DNA of 64,000 nt, taken from NCBI RefSeq assembly GCF_014207135.1, contig NZ_JACHCC010000002.1:490244-554243 (forward strand), read 5' to 3'. Shown piece by piece: positions 35,314 through 45,145 of this stretch; the stretch's first letter is position 1; each line of letters begins with the position of its first letter. The notes below the pieces were generated by a model. That model saw only the letters and a program-made list of their open reading frames with translations, was not told the origin of the DNA and ran no database searches. Both the position numbers and the translations under genes were made by a program. Origin of the DNA: Pedobacter cryoconitis. GTDB lineage: Bacteria > Bacteroidota > Bacteroidia > Sphingobacteriales > Sphingobacteriaceae.

Positions 35314-37206
35314 TCAAAGGTAATAGTTTTTGCCGTCTGTTTTAATTTTACCTGCATCCAGCATTTCCCGGATACGGTTTAGCTTCTCCTGATCAGTCCC
35401 GGTTTTAAGCTGGCCGACCAGCTCGTCAAGTGTAACAGGTCCGGTCTGCACTATGGTCGCCAGTTCAAAATCGATCTTATCCTCCAGCCCGGCCAGGTCT
35501 TCATTTTTCTTTTGTGCCAGACAAACATCACATACCCCGCACTGTACCGCATCGGGTTCATCAAAATACGATAATAACTGTATACTTCTGCATACAAATG
35601 AACTTGCATAAGCCAGAACGGCACTAATCTGCTCTGACTGGATTTTTTTGCGAAGTTCGATATACTTCACATCAGTATCCAGGTGCAGCAGATCCACCCT
35701 CGCTACCAGAAACTGCATCTGCGGCTGGTCTGTCTGTGGCAAATAAGAAATCAGTCCCTGATCCTGCAGGTTATTCAGCAAACGTACCACATCATTAAAG
35801 GAAATCCCCAGTTTTTTGGCAATGTCGCTTTCACTAATATTCGCATAATGATCAAACATTCCGCCATAAGAGCGCAAAATAGTTTTAATTAAGGGGTCAT
35901 AACCCGAATTCTCTATCTGGAACCGGTAAACATCCTCGTTCCCGGCCGTAAAAAGCACACGGGAAGCTAAAAAGATATTCTCGGAGAGTGTGATATAACC
36001 ATCGTGTTCCAGGAATTTCAGTGCCCCTATAGTTTTGATCACGCCCAGTTTAAAGCGTTTACAGAAATCTGCAAGATCAAAACTAAAATTGACACCCGCT
36101 CCTGCACCATAAGCCAGTTGAAAATAACTCCCCAGATAGTGATATGTTTTTTTAATCTCTTCTACCGAAGGAAAGTTGTCCGTATATTTAGCCTTTAGCG
36201 CCATTTGATCGGATTTGTTCGCCAGCAAAACAGCAAAAGCCCGTCTCCCGTCTCTTCCTCCCCGTCCGGCTTCCTGATAATAAGCTTCCAGACTTTCAGG
36301 CAAATCAAGATGCACTACAAAACGGACATCGGGCTTATCAATCCCCATCCCGAATGCATTTGTAGCAACCATCACTCTGATTTTATTTTGTTTCCACGCT
36401 TCCTGTTTTCTGGAGCGTTCATCTTTTTCTATACCGGCATGATAAAAATCAGCAGCAATGTGGTTTCTCTTCAAAAACAAAGCTACTTCTGAGGTTTCCC
36501 GTCTGTTACGTACATAAACCAACCCGCTGCCATTCACATTGGTGATGATATCAATCAGTTTTTTATATTTATCCTCGAGATCAAAAACCACATAACTCAG
36601 GTTTTTACGCGCAAAACTCTGCACAAAAATCTCAGGTTCCTTAAGCATCAGTTTATCGACAATATCAGTCCTGACAAAAGACGTAGCGGTAGCTGTCAGC
36701 GCAATTACAGGAACCTGAGGGTGAATTTCCCTTAGCGCAGTGATCTGTAAATAAGAAGGTCTGAAATCATAACCCCACTGAGAGATACAATGTGCCTCAT
36801 CTATCGCAAAAAGGTTCACATTCATATAAGAAATCCGGGTACGTACCAGATCAGATAAAAGGCGTTCAGGTGAAAGGTAGAGGAATTTAACAGGACCATA
36901 AATACAGTTATCCAGCAAAATATCTATCTCTCTTTTACCCATTCCAGCATAAATAGCCACAGCATTGATCCCTTTGGCTTTCAGGTTCTCCACCTGATCT
37001 TTCATCAGCGCGATCAATGGAGAAACGACAATGCAAATTCCCTCATTAACCAGAGCCGGGATCTGAAAACACAGGGATTTTCCACCACCGGTAGGCAATA
37101 AAGCCATTACATCCCGACCAGAAAGCACTGCCCTGATAATATCCTGCTGCAGCGGTCTGAAAGAAGTAAATCCCCAATAGTTTTTTAAAATATCTGTTTC
37201 ATTCAT
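35314..37206 (-). CDS. recQ: RecQ-family ATP-dependent DNA helicase
   Basis: From the ATG at 37206 (MNETDILKNYWGF) the product is 630 residues; longer starts overlap the upstream gene. Helicase motifs are LLPTGGGKSLCFQ (Walker A), AIDEAHCISQWGYDFRPSY (DEAH and aromatic loop) and the motif V/VI region YQEAGRGGRDGR. The RQC zinc site is CRSIQ...CGVCDVC and a winged helix follows. No HRDC domain is visible; the protein ends with a short winged-helix part (TLDELVGQL). It is a 3'-5' helicase for recombination repair, and its start lies 11 nt from the stop of the upstream flavoprotein gene. Confidence 0.94.
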   Translation of the reverse strand: MNETDILKNYWGFTSFRPLQQDIIRAVLSGRDVMALLPTGGGKSLCFQIPALVNEGICIVVSPLIALMKDQVENLKAKGINAVAIYAGMGKREIDILLDNCIYGPVKFLYLSPERLLSDLVRTRISYMNVNLFAIDEAHCISQWGYDFRPSYLQITALREIHPQVPVIALTATATSFVRTDIVDKLMLKEPEIFVQSFARKNLSYVVFDLEDKYKKLIDIITNVNGSGLVYVRNRRETSEVALFLKRNHIAADFYHAGIEKDERSRKQEAWKQNKIRVMVATNAFGMGIDKPDVRFVVHLDLPESLEAYYQEAGRGGRDGRRAFAVLLANKSDQMALKAKYTDNFPSVEEIKKTYHYLGSYFQLAYGAGAGVNFSFDLADFCKRFKLGVIKTIGALKFLEHDGYITLSENIFLASRVLFTAGNEDVYRFQIENSGYDPLIKTILRSYGGMFDHYANISESDIAKKLGISFNDVVRLLNNLQDQGLISYLPQTDQPQMQFLVARVDLLHLDTDVKYIELRKKIQSEQISAVLAYASSFVCRSIQLLSYFDEPDAVQCGVCDVCLAQKKNEDLAGLEDKIDFELATIVQTGPVTLDELVGQLKTGTDQEKLNRIREMLDAGKIKTDGKNYYL

Positions 37207-37216
37207 AAAATCAGCC

Positions 37217-38410
37217 CTAAATTCCCTGTGCAATAACGAAACCACAGGCCCAGGCCCATTGAAAATTATATCCGCCAAGCCAGCCTGTTACATCCAGACA
37301 CTCTCCCCCAAAATACAGGCCAGGCATCTTTTTACATTCAAGCGTTTTAGAAGAAAGCTCGGCTGTATCTATTCCACCACGCATAACTTCTGCTTTATCA
37401 TACCCTTTATCTCCCGCCGGCTTTACCTTAAACAAGTGAATAGTCCGATGGATCAGCTCCATTTCAGTTTTCGTCAGCGAAGCTACCTGTTTATCGACAG
37501 GCAGATATTTACTCATTGCATCCGTAAATTTCTTTGCATAATATCTGTTCATCAGCGTAGACAATAAAGTCTTTCCATTCTGTTTTCGCTCTTCTTCCAG
37601 CAATGCAGTAATGTCTTCGTGCGGCAGCAAGTTAATGTTTATACTTTCACCTGGCTGCCAATAGGAAGAAATCTGTAGAATTGCCGGCCCGCTTAACCCC
37701 CAATGTGTAAATAGAATATTCTCTTCGAAAGAGATCTGGTCATTACTTACTTCACAAAAAACTGAATTCCCGGAAAGCTGCGCATACCACTCTTCTTCTT
37801 TTCCGGTAATGGTTAAAGGGACCAGAGCTGGTGCGGTGTCAATGATATTCAACCCATTTTTGCGGGCAAAACGCAATGCGAAATCTGTCGCACCCATTTT
37901 CGGAATGGGCAATCCGCCTGTTGCAATAACTAATTTAGCCGATTTTATGGTATATTCTTTACCCGAACGCTGATAGGTTACGCTGTAGACATCTTCTCTA
38001 TGTATAATATCCGTTACCTCAGCATTACATCTGATTTCCTGTCCGAAGTCCGCACACAGCTCCATAAACAGGTCGACGATCGCTTTCGCATTTTTATCTT
38101 CAGGAAACAATTGCCCCAGCGTTTTCTCTTTGCCACTGATCCCATAAGTATCAAAAAAACTGATGGTATCAGCAACTGTCCATTGTGTAAAAGCCGATTT
38201 ACTAAAGTGTTTATTTCCCGAAATAAACTGTTCATCAGTCGCGAACAGATTCGTATAGTTACATCTTCCTCCTCCCGAGATTAATATTTTAGCCCCTGCT
38301 TTACTTCCTTTTTCCAGTAAAATTACCTTCTTACCAAGGTATCCGGCCTGTACCGCACACATCAATCCACACGCGCCCGCTCCAATTATTATAGCATCAG
38401 CCTCCATCAA
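37217..38410 (-). CDS. HI0933/YhiN family FAD-dependent oxidoreductase
   Basis: The 397-residue flavoprotein has the FAD-binding motif IIGAGACGLMCAVQAG (7-22) and the family signature ILISGGGRCNYTN (about 43-55). The C-terminal GGECLDVTGWLGGYNFQWAW also binds FAD. The group includes BaiN-like proteins; the physiological substrate is not established. Its stop lies just before the recQ start, and the pair is probably cotranscribed. It is divergent from purK. Confidence 0.92.
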   Translation of the reverse strand: MMEADAIIIGAGACGLMCAVQAGYLGKKVILLEKGSKAGAKILISGGGRCNYTNLFATDEQFISGNKHFSKSAFTQWTVADTISFFDTYGISGKEKTLGQLFPEDKNAKAIVDLFMELCADFGQEIRCNAEVTDIIHREDVYSVTYQRSGKEYTIKSAKLVIATGGLPIPKMGATDFALRFARKNGLNIIDTAPALVPLTITGKEEEWYAQLSGNSVFCEVSNDQISFEENILFTHWGLSGPAILQISSYWQPGESININLLPHEDITALLEEERKQNGKTLLSTLMNRYYAKKFTDAMSKYLPVDKQVASLTKTEMELIHRTIHLFKVKPAGDKGYDKAEVMRGGIDTAELSSKTLECKKMPGLYFGGECLDVTGWLGGYNFQWAWACGFVIAQGI

Positions 38411-38425
38411 ATCCGTTTATATTGT

Positions 38426-38433
38426 TATTTTTG
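38426..38433 (+). promoter_or_regulatory. -7 box of purKE
   Basis: TATTTTTG fits TAnnTTTG, 31 nt before the purK ATG. No -33 TTTG at normal spacing. Confidence 0.45.
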
Positions 38434-38464
38434 TGCAAAATAAGCATAACTTTTTCATATCGAT

Positions 38465-39604
38465 ATGGCAAAACAAATAAGTGAGTTAAAATTAGGTATT
38501 TTAGGCGGTGGGCAATTAGGCCGGATGTTAATTCAGCAGGCAATTAACTACAACCTGACTACGCTGGTACTGGATCCTGATCATGATGCTCCCTGTAAAA
38601 ATCTTGCAAACTACTTCGAATGCGGGTCTATTACTGATTTTGATACAGTATATAAATTTGGTAAAAAAGCAGATATCATTACTATTGAAATTGAAAAAGT
38701 AAATATTGAAGCTCTGGATCAGCTTGAAAAAGAAGGCAAGCTGGTATTTCCCCAGGCAAGAGTAATCCGTCTGATCCAGGATAAAGGCATACAAAAACAG
38801 TTTTTCAAAGAAAATGATATCCCGACTGCCCCTTTTCAGCTAGCCAATACCAAAGAAGACCTGCTGAATTCGAATTTCCCTTTCCCTTATATGTTAAAAC
38901 AGCGGAAAGATGGATACGATGGTAAGGGTGTCATGAAAATCAACAATGTGGCCGATCTGGACAATGCATTTGACAGCCCTTGTTTAATTGAAGAACTGGT
39001 TGATTTTGAAAAAGAAATTGCAGTTATTGTATCCAGAAATCAGAATGGTGATGTCAAAACTTTTCCGATGGTGGAAATGGAATTCAATGATGAGGCTAAC
39101 CTGGTAGAATTCCTGATCTCACCCTCTACCTACCCCGACTCTATACAGGAAAGAGCAGAAAATATAGCTAAAAAAATTGCCGCGGCCCTGAATATAACGG
39201 GTTTGCTGGCTGTAGAAATGTTTATCACCAAAGACGGACGTATACTGGTTAACGAGCTTGCTCCAAGACCGCATAACAGTGGTCATCATACTATAGAAGG
39301 TAATCGTGTCTCTCAGTTTGATCAGCACCTGCGTGCCATCTGTAACCTTCCACTGGGAGATACCAGTTCCATCAGTAATGCAGTGATGATTAATGTATTG
39401 GGTGAAAAAGGACATGACGGCGTGGCAAAATATCCTGGTCTGGAAAAAATCATGGCTCTGGATGGTGTTTACGTACATCTTTATGGTAAAAAATACACTA
39501 AACCATTCCGCAAAATGGGGCATATCACTATTGTTGACCAGAATCGGGAAGCAGCAATTGAGAAAGCTAATTATATAAAAGAAACACTAAAAGTAATATC
39601 TTAA
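38465..39604 (+). CDS. purK: 5-(carboxyamino)imidazole ribonucleotide synthase PurK
   Basis: The 379-residue ATP-grasp enzyme begins with [16 protein letters not shown] and has the ATP-grasp core [18 protein letters not shown] and [14 protein letters not shown] near residue 265. It converts AIR, ATP and bicarbonate to N5-CAIR in purine synthesis. The stop overlaps the purE start by one base (TAATG), so the two are coupled and act in sequence. Confidence 0.97.
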   Translation: MAKQISELKLGILGGGQLGRMLIQQAINYNLTTLVLDPDHDAPCKNLANYFECGSITDFDTVYKFGKKADIITIEIEKVNIEALDQLEKEGKLVFPQARVIRLIQDKGIQKQFFKENDIPTAPFQLANTKEDLLNSNFPFPYMLKQRKDGYDGKGVMKINNVADLDNAFDSPCLIEELVDFEKEIAVIVSRNQNGDVKTFPMVEMEFNDEANLVEFLISPSTYPDSIQERAENIAKKIAAALNITGLLAVEMFITKDGRILVNELAPRPHNSGHHTIEGNRVSQFDQHLRAICNLPLGDTSSISNAVMINVLGEKGHDGVAKYPGLEKIMALDGVYVHLYGKKYTKPFRKMGHITIVDQNREAAIEKANYIKETLKVIS

Positions 39605-40089
39605 TGAGCGCACAAGTAGGCATAATTATGGGCAGCAAGTCTGATTTAAATATCATGAATGACGCTGCTGATATTTTAAAGGAATTTGGAGTAGAATTTG
39701 AAATGACGGTAGTCTCTGCGCACCGTACACCGGAAAGAATGTTCAGCTATGCAAAAGAAGCGGCTTCAAGAGGTTTAAAGGTAATTATTGCAGGAGCAGG
39801 TGGGGCAGCGCATTTACCAGGAATGGTGGCTTCGATCACCGTATTGCCTGTCATTGGCGTACCAGTTAAATCTTCCAATTCTATTGACGGATGGGATTCA
39901 ATTCTGTCTATTTTGCAAATGCCTAATGGGATTCCTGTAGCTACTGTAGCCCTGAATGCGGCAAAAAATGCCGGATTACTGGCTGTGCAGATTTTATCGA
40001 CAGCAGATAGTTCTCTGGCAACTAAAATGCAGGGTTACAAGGACGAACTGAGAAAAAAAGTAGAAGAATCTGCGGCTGATCTTTCTTAA
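39604..40089 (+). CDS. purE: N5-CAIR mutase PurE
   Basis: The 161-residue class I PurE has the signatures IIMGSKSDL (8-16), SAHRTPERM (about 39-47; His in the active site) and [12 protein letters not shown]. It moves the carboxylate from N5 to C4 to give CAIR. It is coupled to purK through a TAATG overlap and ends at a perfect 18-bp hairpin. Confidence 0.98.
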   Translation: MSAQVGIIMGSKSDLNIMNDAADILKEFGVEFEMTVVSAHRTPERMFSYAKEAASRGLKVIIAGAGGAAHLPGMVASITVLPVIGVPVKSSNSIDGWDSILSILQMPNGIPVATVALNAAKNAGLLAVQILSTADSSLATKMQGYKDELRKKVEESAADLS

Positions 40090-40106
40090 GCCACTAACCA
40101 TAAACC

Positions 40107-40148
40107 AAATGCCCCGGTCTTATCCTTTATGATAAGACCGGGGCATTT
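40107..40148. terminator. Bidirectional terminator between purE and yqgE-like gene
   Basis: A perfect 18-bp stem AAATGCCCCGGTCTTATC with its complement around CTTTAT lies between convergent genes. The A/T ends of the stem replace a long T-run. Confidence 0.88.
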
Positions 40149-40158
40149 ATATTAAAAA

Positions 40159-40722
40159 CTAATTCAGGTTCGGGTTTCTTGGAAAGTTACTGATGTGTGC
40201 GTATTTCGGACCGAGATGGATAATCACTTCCCGCCATAACTGCTCTTCGTCAGCAGAAAAGATCATATCTGCATCATACTGATCAGAAACGATCCAGGTA
40301 TTATCTTCCATTTCCGCTTTAAGCTGTTCTCCTTCCCAGCCTGAATAACCTACGAAAATCTTTACATCTGCTTTAGTCAGGCTTCCCTGGGACATCAGCG
40401 CCTTAAAGCTTTCAAAGTTTCCTCCCCAAAAGATTCCCTTCGCAATTTCTTCTCCATCCGCAATTTTCTCCGGGCAGCGGTGAATAAAGTGAATCGTGTC
40501 CGTAGCCACAGGACCGCCGTAGCATACCGGAAAATCAGGACCGCCGATATCTTCAATAAGTTCTCCCAGCAGCAACTGGCTCGGTTGATTAATGACAAAA
40601 CCTAAGCTGCCTAATTCACTGTGCTCAGTCAGTAACACAACAGAACGCGTAAAATTCGGATCATTCAGGAATGGTTCTGAAACAAGCAGTTTCCCTGCTG
40701 AAGGTGTTAATCGACTTATCAT
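40159..40722 (-). CDS. YqgE/AlgH family protein
   Basis: The 187-residue protein has the DUF179 pattern: [20 protein letters not shown] (12-31), [16 protein letters not shown] and [15 protein letters not shown]. The fold is known but the molecular role is not; it is often reported as a regulator-like protein in AlgH studies. The start is 50 nt from the pdxH start on the other strand, giving a short shared promoter region. Confidence 0.95.
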   Translation of the reverse strand: MISRLTPSAGKLLVSEPFLNDPNFTRSVVLLTEHSELGSLGFVINQPSQLLLGELIEDIGGPDFPVCYGGPVATDTIHFIHRCPEKIADGEEIAKGIFWGGNFESFKALMSQGSLTKADVKIFVGYSGWEGEQLKAEMEDNTWIVSDQYDADMIFSADEEQLWREVIIHLGPKYAHISNFPRNPNLN

Positions 40723-40760
40723 TTAGGAAAATTACTTATAATTTTAAAAAAACTAAAACC

Positions 40761-40768
40761 TATTTTTG
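40761..40768 (+). promoter_or_regulatory. -7 box of pdxH, possibly leaderless
   Basis: TATTTTTG matches TAnnTTTG and ends only 4 nt before the pdxH ATG at 40773. If used, the transcript starts at or very near the start codon. No -33 box is clear. Confidence 0.4.
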
Positions 40769-40772
40769 TCAG

Positions 40773-41423
40773 ATGGAGCTGACCAAAGAAAATATTCAAA
40801 ACCTGAGACAAGATTATCGCGCTGCAAAGCTTGCAGAGGGCGATATAGACCAAAATCCTTTCACACAATTTGGCAAATGGTTCAAGGAGGCAATTGACGC
40901 AAAATTGTATGAACCCAATGTAATGACGCTGGCAACTGCCGATTTATCTGGCAAACCCTCTTCGCGCATTTTACTTTTAAAAGGGTTTGATGAAAATGGC
41001 TTCGTCTTTTTCACCAACTATAATAGTAAGAAAGGTAAAGAACTTCAGGAAAACCCACAGGCTGCCATGCAGTTTTTCTGGCCTGAACTCGAGCGTCAGA
41101 TCCGGATTGAAGGCACCGTCACTAAGGTAGACGAAGCAGTTTCCACTGCATACTTCCACTCCCGCCCCAAAGGCAGCCAGATCGGTGCTACAGCATCGCC
41201 ACAAAGTACCGTGATCCCTAATCGTGAAGTACTGGAAGCCCGTGTACAGGAGCTCACTGAAACCTATAAGGAAACAGAAGTGCCACGTCCTGAACACTGG
41301 GGTGGTTATTTACTGAAACCAGAACATATTGAATTCTGGCAGGGACGTCCAAGCCGCCTGCACGACAGAATTACCTATACCAGCGTTAACGGCGTATGGA
41401 CAATCAACAGACTAGCACCTTAA
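40773..41423 (+). CDS. pdxH: Pyridoxamine 5'-phosphate oxidase PdxH
   Basis: From the ATG at 40773 ([15 protein letters not shown]) the protein has 216 residues, the normal size. An earlier frame extension overlaps yqgE and is not needed. FMN-binding motifs are [19 protein letters not shown] (about 68-86) and [16 protein letters not shown], and the C-terminal substrate/FMN segment is [14 protein letters not shown]. It makes pyridoxal phosphate from PNP or PMP. It is followed after 9 nt by an acyl-CoA dehydrogenase gene and then ruvB. Confidence 0.96.
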   Translation: MELTKENIQNLRQDYRAAKLAEGDIDQNPFTQFGKWFKEAIDAKLYEPNVMTLATADLSGKPSSRILLLKGFDENGFVFFTNYNSKKGKELQENPQAAMQFFWPELERQIRIEGTVTKVDEAVSTAYFHSRPKGSQIGATASPQSTVIPNREVLEARVQELTETYKETEVPRPEHWGGYLLKPEHIEFWQGRPSRLHDRITYTSVNGVWTINRLAP

Positions 41424-41432
41424 ATAAACAAA

Positions 41433-42323
41433 ATGACTAAAATAGCAGTAATCGGATCTGGTACCATGGGAAATGGTATCGCGCATACTTTTGCCCAGTT
41501 TGGCTACCAGGTAAACCTGATTGACATTAATCAGGAAGCCTTAAATAAAGGATTAGATACCGTAAGTAAAAATCTTGACCGTCAAGTAACTAAAGGAACA
41601 ATAACAGAAGCAGACAAAACTAAAACATTACAAAATATCCACACTTTTACCGACCTGAAATCGGGTGTCTCCGAGGCAGATCTTGTGGTAGAAGCTGCTA
41701 CAGAAAATCTGGATCTTAAATTAAAGATCTTCCGCGACCTGGATGCCTATGCAAAACCAGGAGCTATCCTTGCCAGTAACACTTCTTCGATATCAATTAC
41801 CCATATTGCCTCAGTAACAAGCAGAGGAGAAAAGGTGATCGGTATGCATTTCATGAACCCGGTTCCTGTCATGAAACTGGTTGAAGTGATCCGTGGATAT
41901 GCTACATCAGATGAAACTACAGAGTTGGTAATGAAGCTATCAGAGAACTTAGATAAAGTACCTGTTGAAGTAAATGACTACCCGGGTTTTGTAGCCAACC
42001 GTATCCTGATGCCTATGATCAATGAAGCTATTTACACTTTATTTGAAGGGGTTGCCGGTGTCAGTGAAATAGATACTGTGATGAAACTTGGCATGGCACA
42101 TCCGATGGGGCCGCTGCAATTAGCAGATTTTATAGGCCTTGATGTATGTCTTGCCATTCTGAATGTATTACATAAAGGATTTGGTAATCCTAAATATGCG
42201 CCATGCCCACTTCTGGTTAATATGGTGATGGCCGGTAAAAAAGGCGTAAAATCCGGAGAAGGATTCTATGATTATGCGAACGGTGTAAAAGAAGCCAAAC
42301 CAGCAGCAAAGTTTTTATCTTAA
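41433..42323 (+). CDS. 3-hydroxybutyryl-CoA dehydrogenase
   Basis: The 296-residue enzyme has the NAD motif AVIGSGTMGNGIAHTFA (5-21), SNTSSISIT and the catalytic His in GMHFMNPVPVMKLVE. NDYPGFVANR follows near 182, and the C-terminal domain has MAHPMGPLQLADFIGLD. It interconverts 3-hydroxyacyl-CoA and 3-oxoacyl-CoA. It has close spacing with pdxH (9 nt) and ruvB (9 nt), so it is likely one operon with no clear common pathway. Confidence 0.95.
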   Translation: MTKIAVIGSGTMGNGIAHTFAQFGYQVNLIDINQEALNKGLDTVSKNLDRQVTKGTITEADKTKTLQNIHTFTDLKSGVSEADLVVEAATENLDLKLKIFRDLDAYAKPGAILASNTSSISITHIASVTSRGEKVIGMHFMNPVPVMKLVEVIRGYATSDETTELVMKLSENLDKVPVEVNDYPGFVANRILMPMINEAIYTLFEGVAGVSEIDTVMKLGMAHPMGPLQLADFIGLDVCLAILNVLHKGFGNPKYAPCPLLVNMVMAGKKGVKSGEGFYDYANGVKEAKPAAKFLS

Positions 42324-42332
42324 CTTTATCCC

Positions 42333-43355
42333 ATGAACGAAAACCTTGATCCATCTTCAGAAAGCTTATCTCCTATTGAAAGGGATATAGAGAAAGTCTT
42401 GCGTCCACAGGCTTTTGAAGATTTTACCGGTCAGGAAAAAATCATGGAAAACCTGAAGATCTTCGTTAAAGCAGCTAAACTGCGTAACGAGCCTTTGGAC
42501 CATGTACTACTTCACGGGCCTCCGGGATTAGGAAAAACCACCCTGTCTTATATCATAGCCAATGAAATGGGCGTTGGGATAAAAGTTACTTCAGGCCCAG
42601 TTCTGGATAAACCAGGCGATCTGGCAGGACTGCTGACTAATCTGGAGACCGGAGATATACTTTTTATTGACGAAATACACCGTTTAAGCCCTCTGGTAGA
42701 AGAATATTTGTATTCTGCTATGGAGGACTTCAAAATTGATATTATGCTGGAGAGCGGGCCTAATGCCCGCTCAGTTCAGATTACACTGAACCCATTTACA
42801 TTAGTCGGGGCCACTACCCGGTCGGGCTTGCTGACGGCTCCCCTGCGCGCAAGATTTGGAATCAACTCGAGGCTGGCTTATTATGATGCCAAACTGCTGA
42901 CTACAATCGTCCTGCGTTCTTCACAAATTCTGAAAACTCCTATTACTGAAGAAGGTGCCTATGAAATTGCACGCCGCAGCCGTGGTACGCCAAGGATAGC
43001 CAATGCGTTATTAAGACGGACCAGGGATTTTGCCCAGATAAAAGGGAACGGGACTATTGATACCACTATAGCCAAATATGCACTGACAGCATTAAATGTT
43101 GATGAGCATGGACTGGATGAAATGGACAATAAGATCCTGCTGACTATCATTGATAAATTCAAAGGTGGTCCTGTAGGTTTAAAAACAATTGCTACAGCCG
43201 TTGGAGAAGACGAAGGTACCATAGAAGAAGTCTATGAACCTTTCCTGATCCAGGAAGGTTATATGATGCGTACATCCCGCGGAAGAGAAGTGACTGAAGC
43301 CGCGTACAAACATCTTAAGAGACAATATCAGGCCCAATCCGGCAAGTTATTTTAG
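42333..43355 (+). CDS. ruvB: Holliday junction branch migration helicase RuvB
   Basis: The 340-residue AAA+ motor has Walker [13 protein letters not shown], Walker [14 protein letters not shown] and sensor-1 [12 protein letters not shown]. The arginine finger lies in [14 protein letters not shown] and the winged-helix DNA-binding end in [13 protein letters not shown]. It forms hexamers with RuvA at Holliday junctions. Third in the pdxH-dehydrogenase-ruvB run, it is followed by a hairpin that ends on the next start codon. Confidence 0.98.
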   Translation: MNENLDPSSESLSPIERDIEKVLRPQAFEDFTGQEKIMENLKIFVKAAKLRNEPLDHVLLHGPPGLGKTTLSYIIANEMGVGIKVTSGPVLDKPGDLAGLLTNLETGDILFIDEIHRLSPLVEEYLYSAMEDFKIDIMLESGPNARSVQITLNPFTLVGATTRSGLLTAPLRARFGINSRLAYYDAKLLTTIVLRSSQILKTPITEEGAYEIARRSRGTPRIANALLRRTRDFAQIKGNGTIDTTIAKYALTALNVDEHGLDEMDNKILLTIIDKFKGGPVGLKTIATAVGEDEGTIEEVYEPFLIQEGYMMRTSRGREVTEAAYKHLKRQYQAQSGKLF

Positions 43356-43380
43356 CCATTTTTCTTTTTCAGGCACCATT

Positions 43381-43421
43381 TATGTGTTAAAATAGGTAAA
43401 TTATATCTATTTTAACACATA
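43381..43421. promoter_or_regulatory. 15-bp perfect inverted repeat abutting the GNAT-nitrilase start codon
   Basis: TATGTGTTAAAATAG (43381-43395) pairs perfectly with CTATTTTAACACATA (43407-43421) around an 11-nt loop. Its last base is the A of the ATG at 43421-43423. It could be an operator or an RNA hairpin occluding translation start. Confidence 0.7.
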
Positions 43422-44929
43422 TGAACATTGAAACAAGAAAATTAACGCTTGAAGATTATGACGATCTGAAAGAGTCAATGGAGCAGGCTTATGATACACT
43501 TGGCGGACAGATATGGAGCAAACAGACCATCGCCAGACTACTCAAACTATTTCCTGAAGGTCAGCTTTGCATTGCAGTAGATGATAAAGTTGTGGCCTGT
43601 TCTCTTGCCCTTATAGTCGATTATGATGAGTATGGTGATAAACATACCTATCAAATGATCACAGGTGCTTATACCTTCTCTACCCACGATCCACACGGTG
43701 ATACTTTATACGGCATTGAGATCTTTGTTTCACCAGAATTCAGAGGTTTACGTTTAGGTCGCAGATTATATGAAGCCAGAAAAGAACTTTGCGAAAGCCT
43801 GAACCTGAAAAGCATTATTGCTGGCGGCCGGATTCCCGGATATCATGAATATGCCGACAAACTCACTCCCAGACAATATATCGATAAAGTCAAGGCCAAA
43901 GAAATCTATGACTCGACACTTACCTTTCAGCTATCCAATGATTTTCACGTCAGAAAAGTACTGAAGAACTATCTGCCGGGAGACCATGAGTCAAAGGATT
44001 TTGCGACATTGATTGAATGGAACAACATCTATTATCAGGGTGTAGATGCTTCAGCACGTTCGGCTAAAACCATAAGAATTGGCCTGGTTCAATGGCAAAT
44101 GCGTCTTTTCCCGGATATGGAGGCTTTTTATGAACAAGTGGAGTTTTTTGTAGACGCAGTCAGCGGATATAAATCTGATTTCATCATGTTCCCAGAGCTT
44201 TTCAATACTCCTCTTTTACAGCCCTACAATCATTTGCCCGAAATGGAAGCTATGCGCAAGCTGGCCGAACTGACACCTGAAATTGTAGAAAAGCTCCAGA
44301 GTTATGCCGTTTCCTATAATGTAAACGTCATTACCGGAAGTATGCCGATCCTGGATAACAACAAATTATATAATGCGACCTATCTGTGTCATAGAAGTGG
44401 TAAAACCGAAGAATACAGAAAGATCCACATCACCCCTAACGAACTGAAATATTACGGTATGGTAGGTGGCGATAAGATCAAGGTCTTTGATACCGACTGC
44501 GGTAAAGTAGGAATCCTGATCTGTTACGATGTAGAATTCCCTGAACTCAGCCGGATTTATGCAGACCAGGGTATGCAGATCCTGTTTGTTCCTTTCCTGA
44601 CAGATACACAGAACGGATATACCAGGGTCAGAAGATGTGCACAGGCCAGAGCTATAGAAAACGAATGTTATGTAGCTATAGCGGGTTGTGTAGGTAACCT
44701 GCCTAAAGTAAATAACATGGATATCCAATTTGCGCAATCTGCTGTATTTACACCTTCGGACTTTGCTTTTCCAACTAACGCAGTTAAAGCCGAAACGACT
44801 CCTAACACAGAAATGATGCTGGTGGTCGACGTAGATCTGCATTTACTCGACGAGCTTCATCATTTCGGAACCGTTAAGATCTTAAAAGACCGCCGGAAAG
44901 ATCTGTACGAAGTTAAGTTACTCAAATAA
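43421..44929 (+). CDS. GNAT acetyltransferase - carbon-nitrogen hydrolase fusion
   Basis: This 502-residue two-domain protein has an N-terminal GNAT domain (about 1-165) with the acetyl-CoA loop EIFVSPEFRGLRLGRRLYEA. A C-terminal nitrilase domain (about 220-495) has the Glu-Lys-Cys triad in FPELFNTPL, EYRKIHITPNE and GILICYDVEFPELS. The fusion is known in Bacteroidota and Proteobacteria, but its substrate is not. Each domain appears intact. The gene begins at a hairpin and ends at a strong terminator, so it is its own unit. Confidence 0.95.
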   Translation: MNIETRKLTLEDYDDLKESMEQAYDTLGGQIWSKQTIARLLKLFPEGQLCIAVDDKVVACSLALIVDYDEYGDKHTYQMITGAYTFSTHDPHGDTLYGIEIFVSPEFRGLRLGRRLYEARKELCESLNLKSIIAGGRIPGYHEYADKLTPRQYIDKVKAKEIYDSTLTFQLSNDFHVRKVLKNYLPGDHESKDFATLIEWNNIYYQGVDASARSAKTIRIGLVQWQMRLFPDMEAFYEQVEFFVDAVSGYKSDFIMFPELFNTPLLQPYNHLPEMEAMRKLAELTPEIVEKLQSYAVSYNVNVITGSMPILDNNKLYNATYLCHRSGKTEEYRKIHITPNELKYYGMVGGDKIKVFDTDCGKVGILICYDVEFPELSRIYADQGMQILFVPFLTDTQNGYTRVRRCAQARAIENECYVAIAGCVGNLPKVNNMDIQFAQSAVFTPSDFAFPTNAVKAETTPNTEMMLVVDVDLHLLDELHHFGTVKILKDRRKDLYEVKLLK

Positions 44930-44958
44930 AGCAAACGTTCGGGTACTGTTCGACATAA

Positions 44959-45029
44959 GGCCACCATGAGGCCACCATTACCCCACGATGAGGCCACCTT
45001 TTGTCTTAGAGAAAAGGTGGCCTCATCGT
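44959..45029 (+). terminator. Terminator with repeated 5' arm after the GNAT-nitrilase gene
   Basis: A perfect 18-bp stem (44985-45002 with 45012-45029, 9-nt loop) is followed by CTTTTTATC. Upstream, GGCCACC occurs two more times (44959, 44970) besides the stem copy at 44992, and ATGAGGCCACC is repeated at 44966-44976 and 44988-44998. Each copy could pair with the 3' arm GGTGGCC. Confidence 0.9.
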
Positions 45030-45130
45030 CTTTTTATCATAGGTTATTCATGGCCCTTTATCGAAACTAATCCAAAGCCATCTTCAAGCTGACCTATCAA
45101 ATACCCTATCCGTTTTTTAATTGCAAACCG

Positions 45131-45138
45131 TACCTTTG
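45131..45138 (+). promoter_or_regulatory. -7 box of queG
   Basis: TACCTTTG matches TAnnTTTG, and the ATG at 45146 is 8 nt further, so the leader would be only a few nt. No -33 TTTG was found at 17-23 nt. Confidence 0.5.
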
Positions 45139-45145
45139 CATAATA

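Noticed and set aside
39119..39523. A 134-codon minus-strand frame inside purK
   Set aside because: The opposite strand of a conserved ATP-grasp gene; no plausible start signal or domain.
40671..40772. TTG/ATG extension of pdxH upstream of 40773
   Set aside because: It overlaps the divergent yqgE-like start region and adds a non-homologous N-terminus, whereas 216 residues is the normal PdxH length.
44366..44842. A 158-codon minus-strand frame inside the GNAT-nitrilase gene
   Set aside because: It overlaps a well-supported coding frame with intact motifs, and its translation has no domain or signal features.
44959..45029. Short repeats GGCCACC considered as a CRISPR-like array
   Set aside because: The units are too short, the spacing is irregular and one copy is a terminator arm; no cas genes are present.
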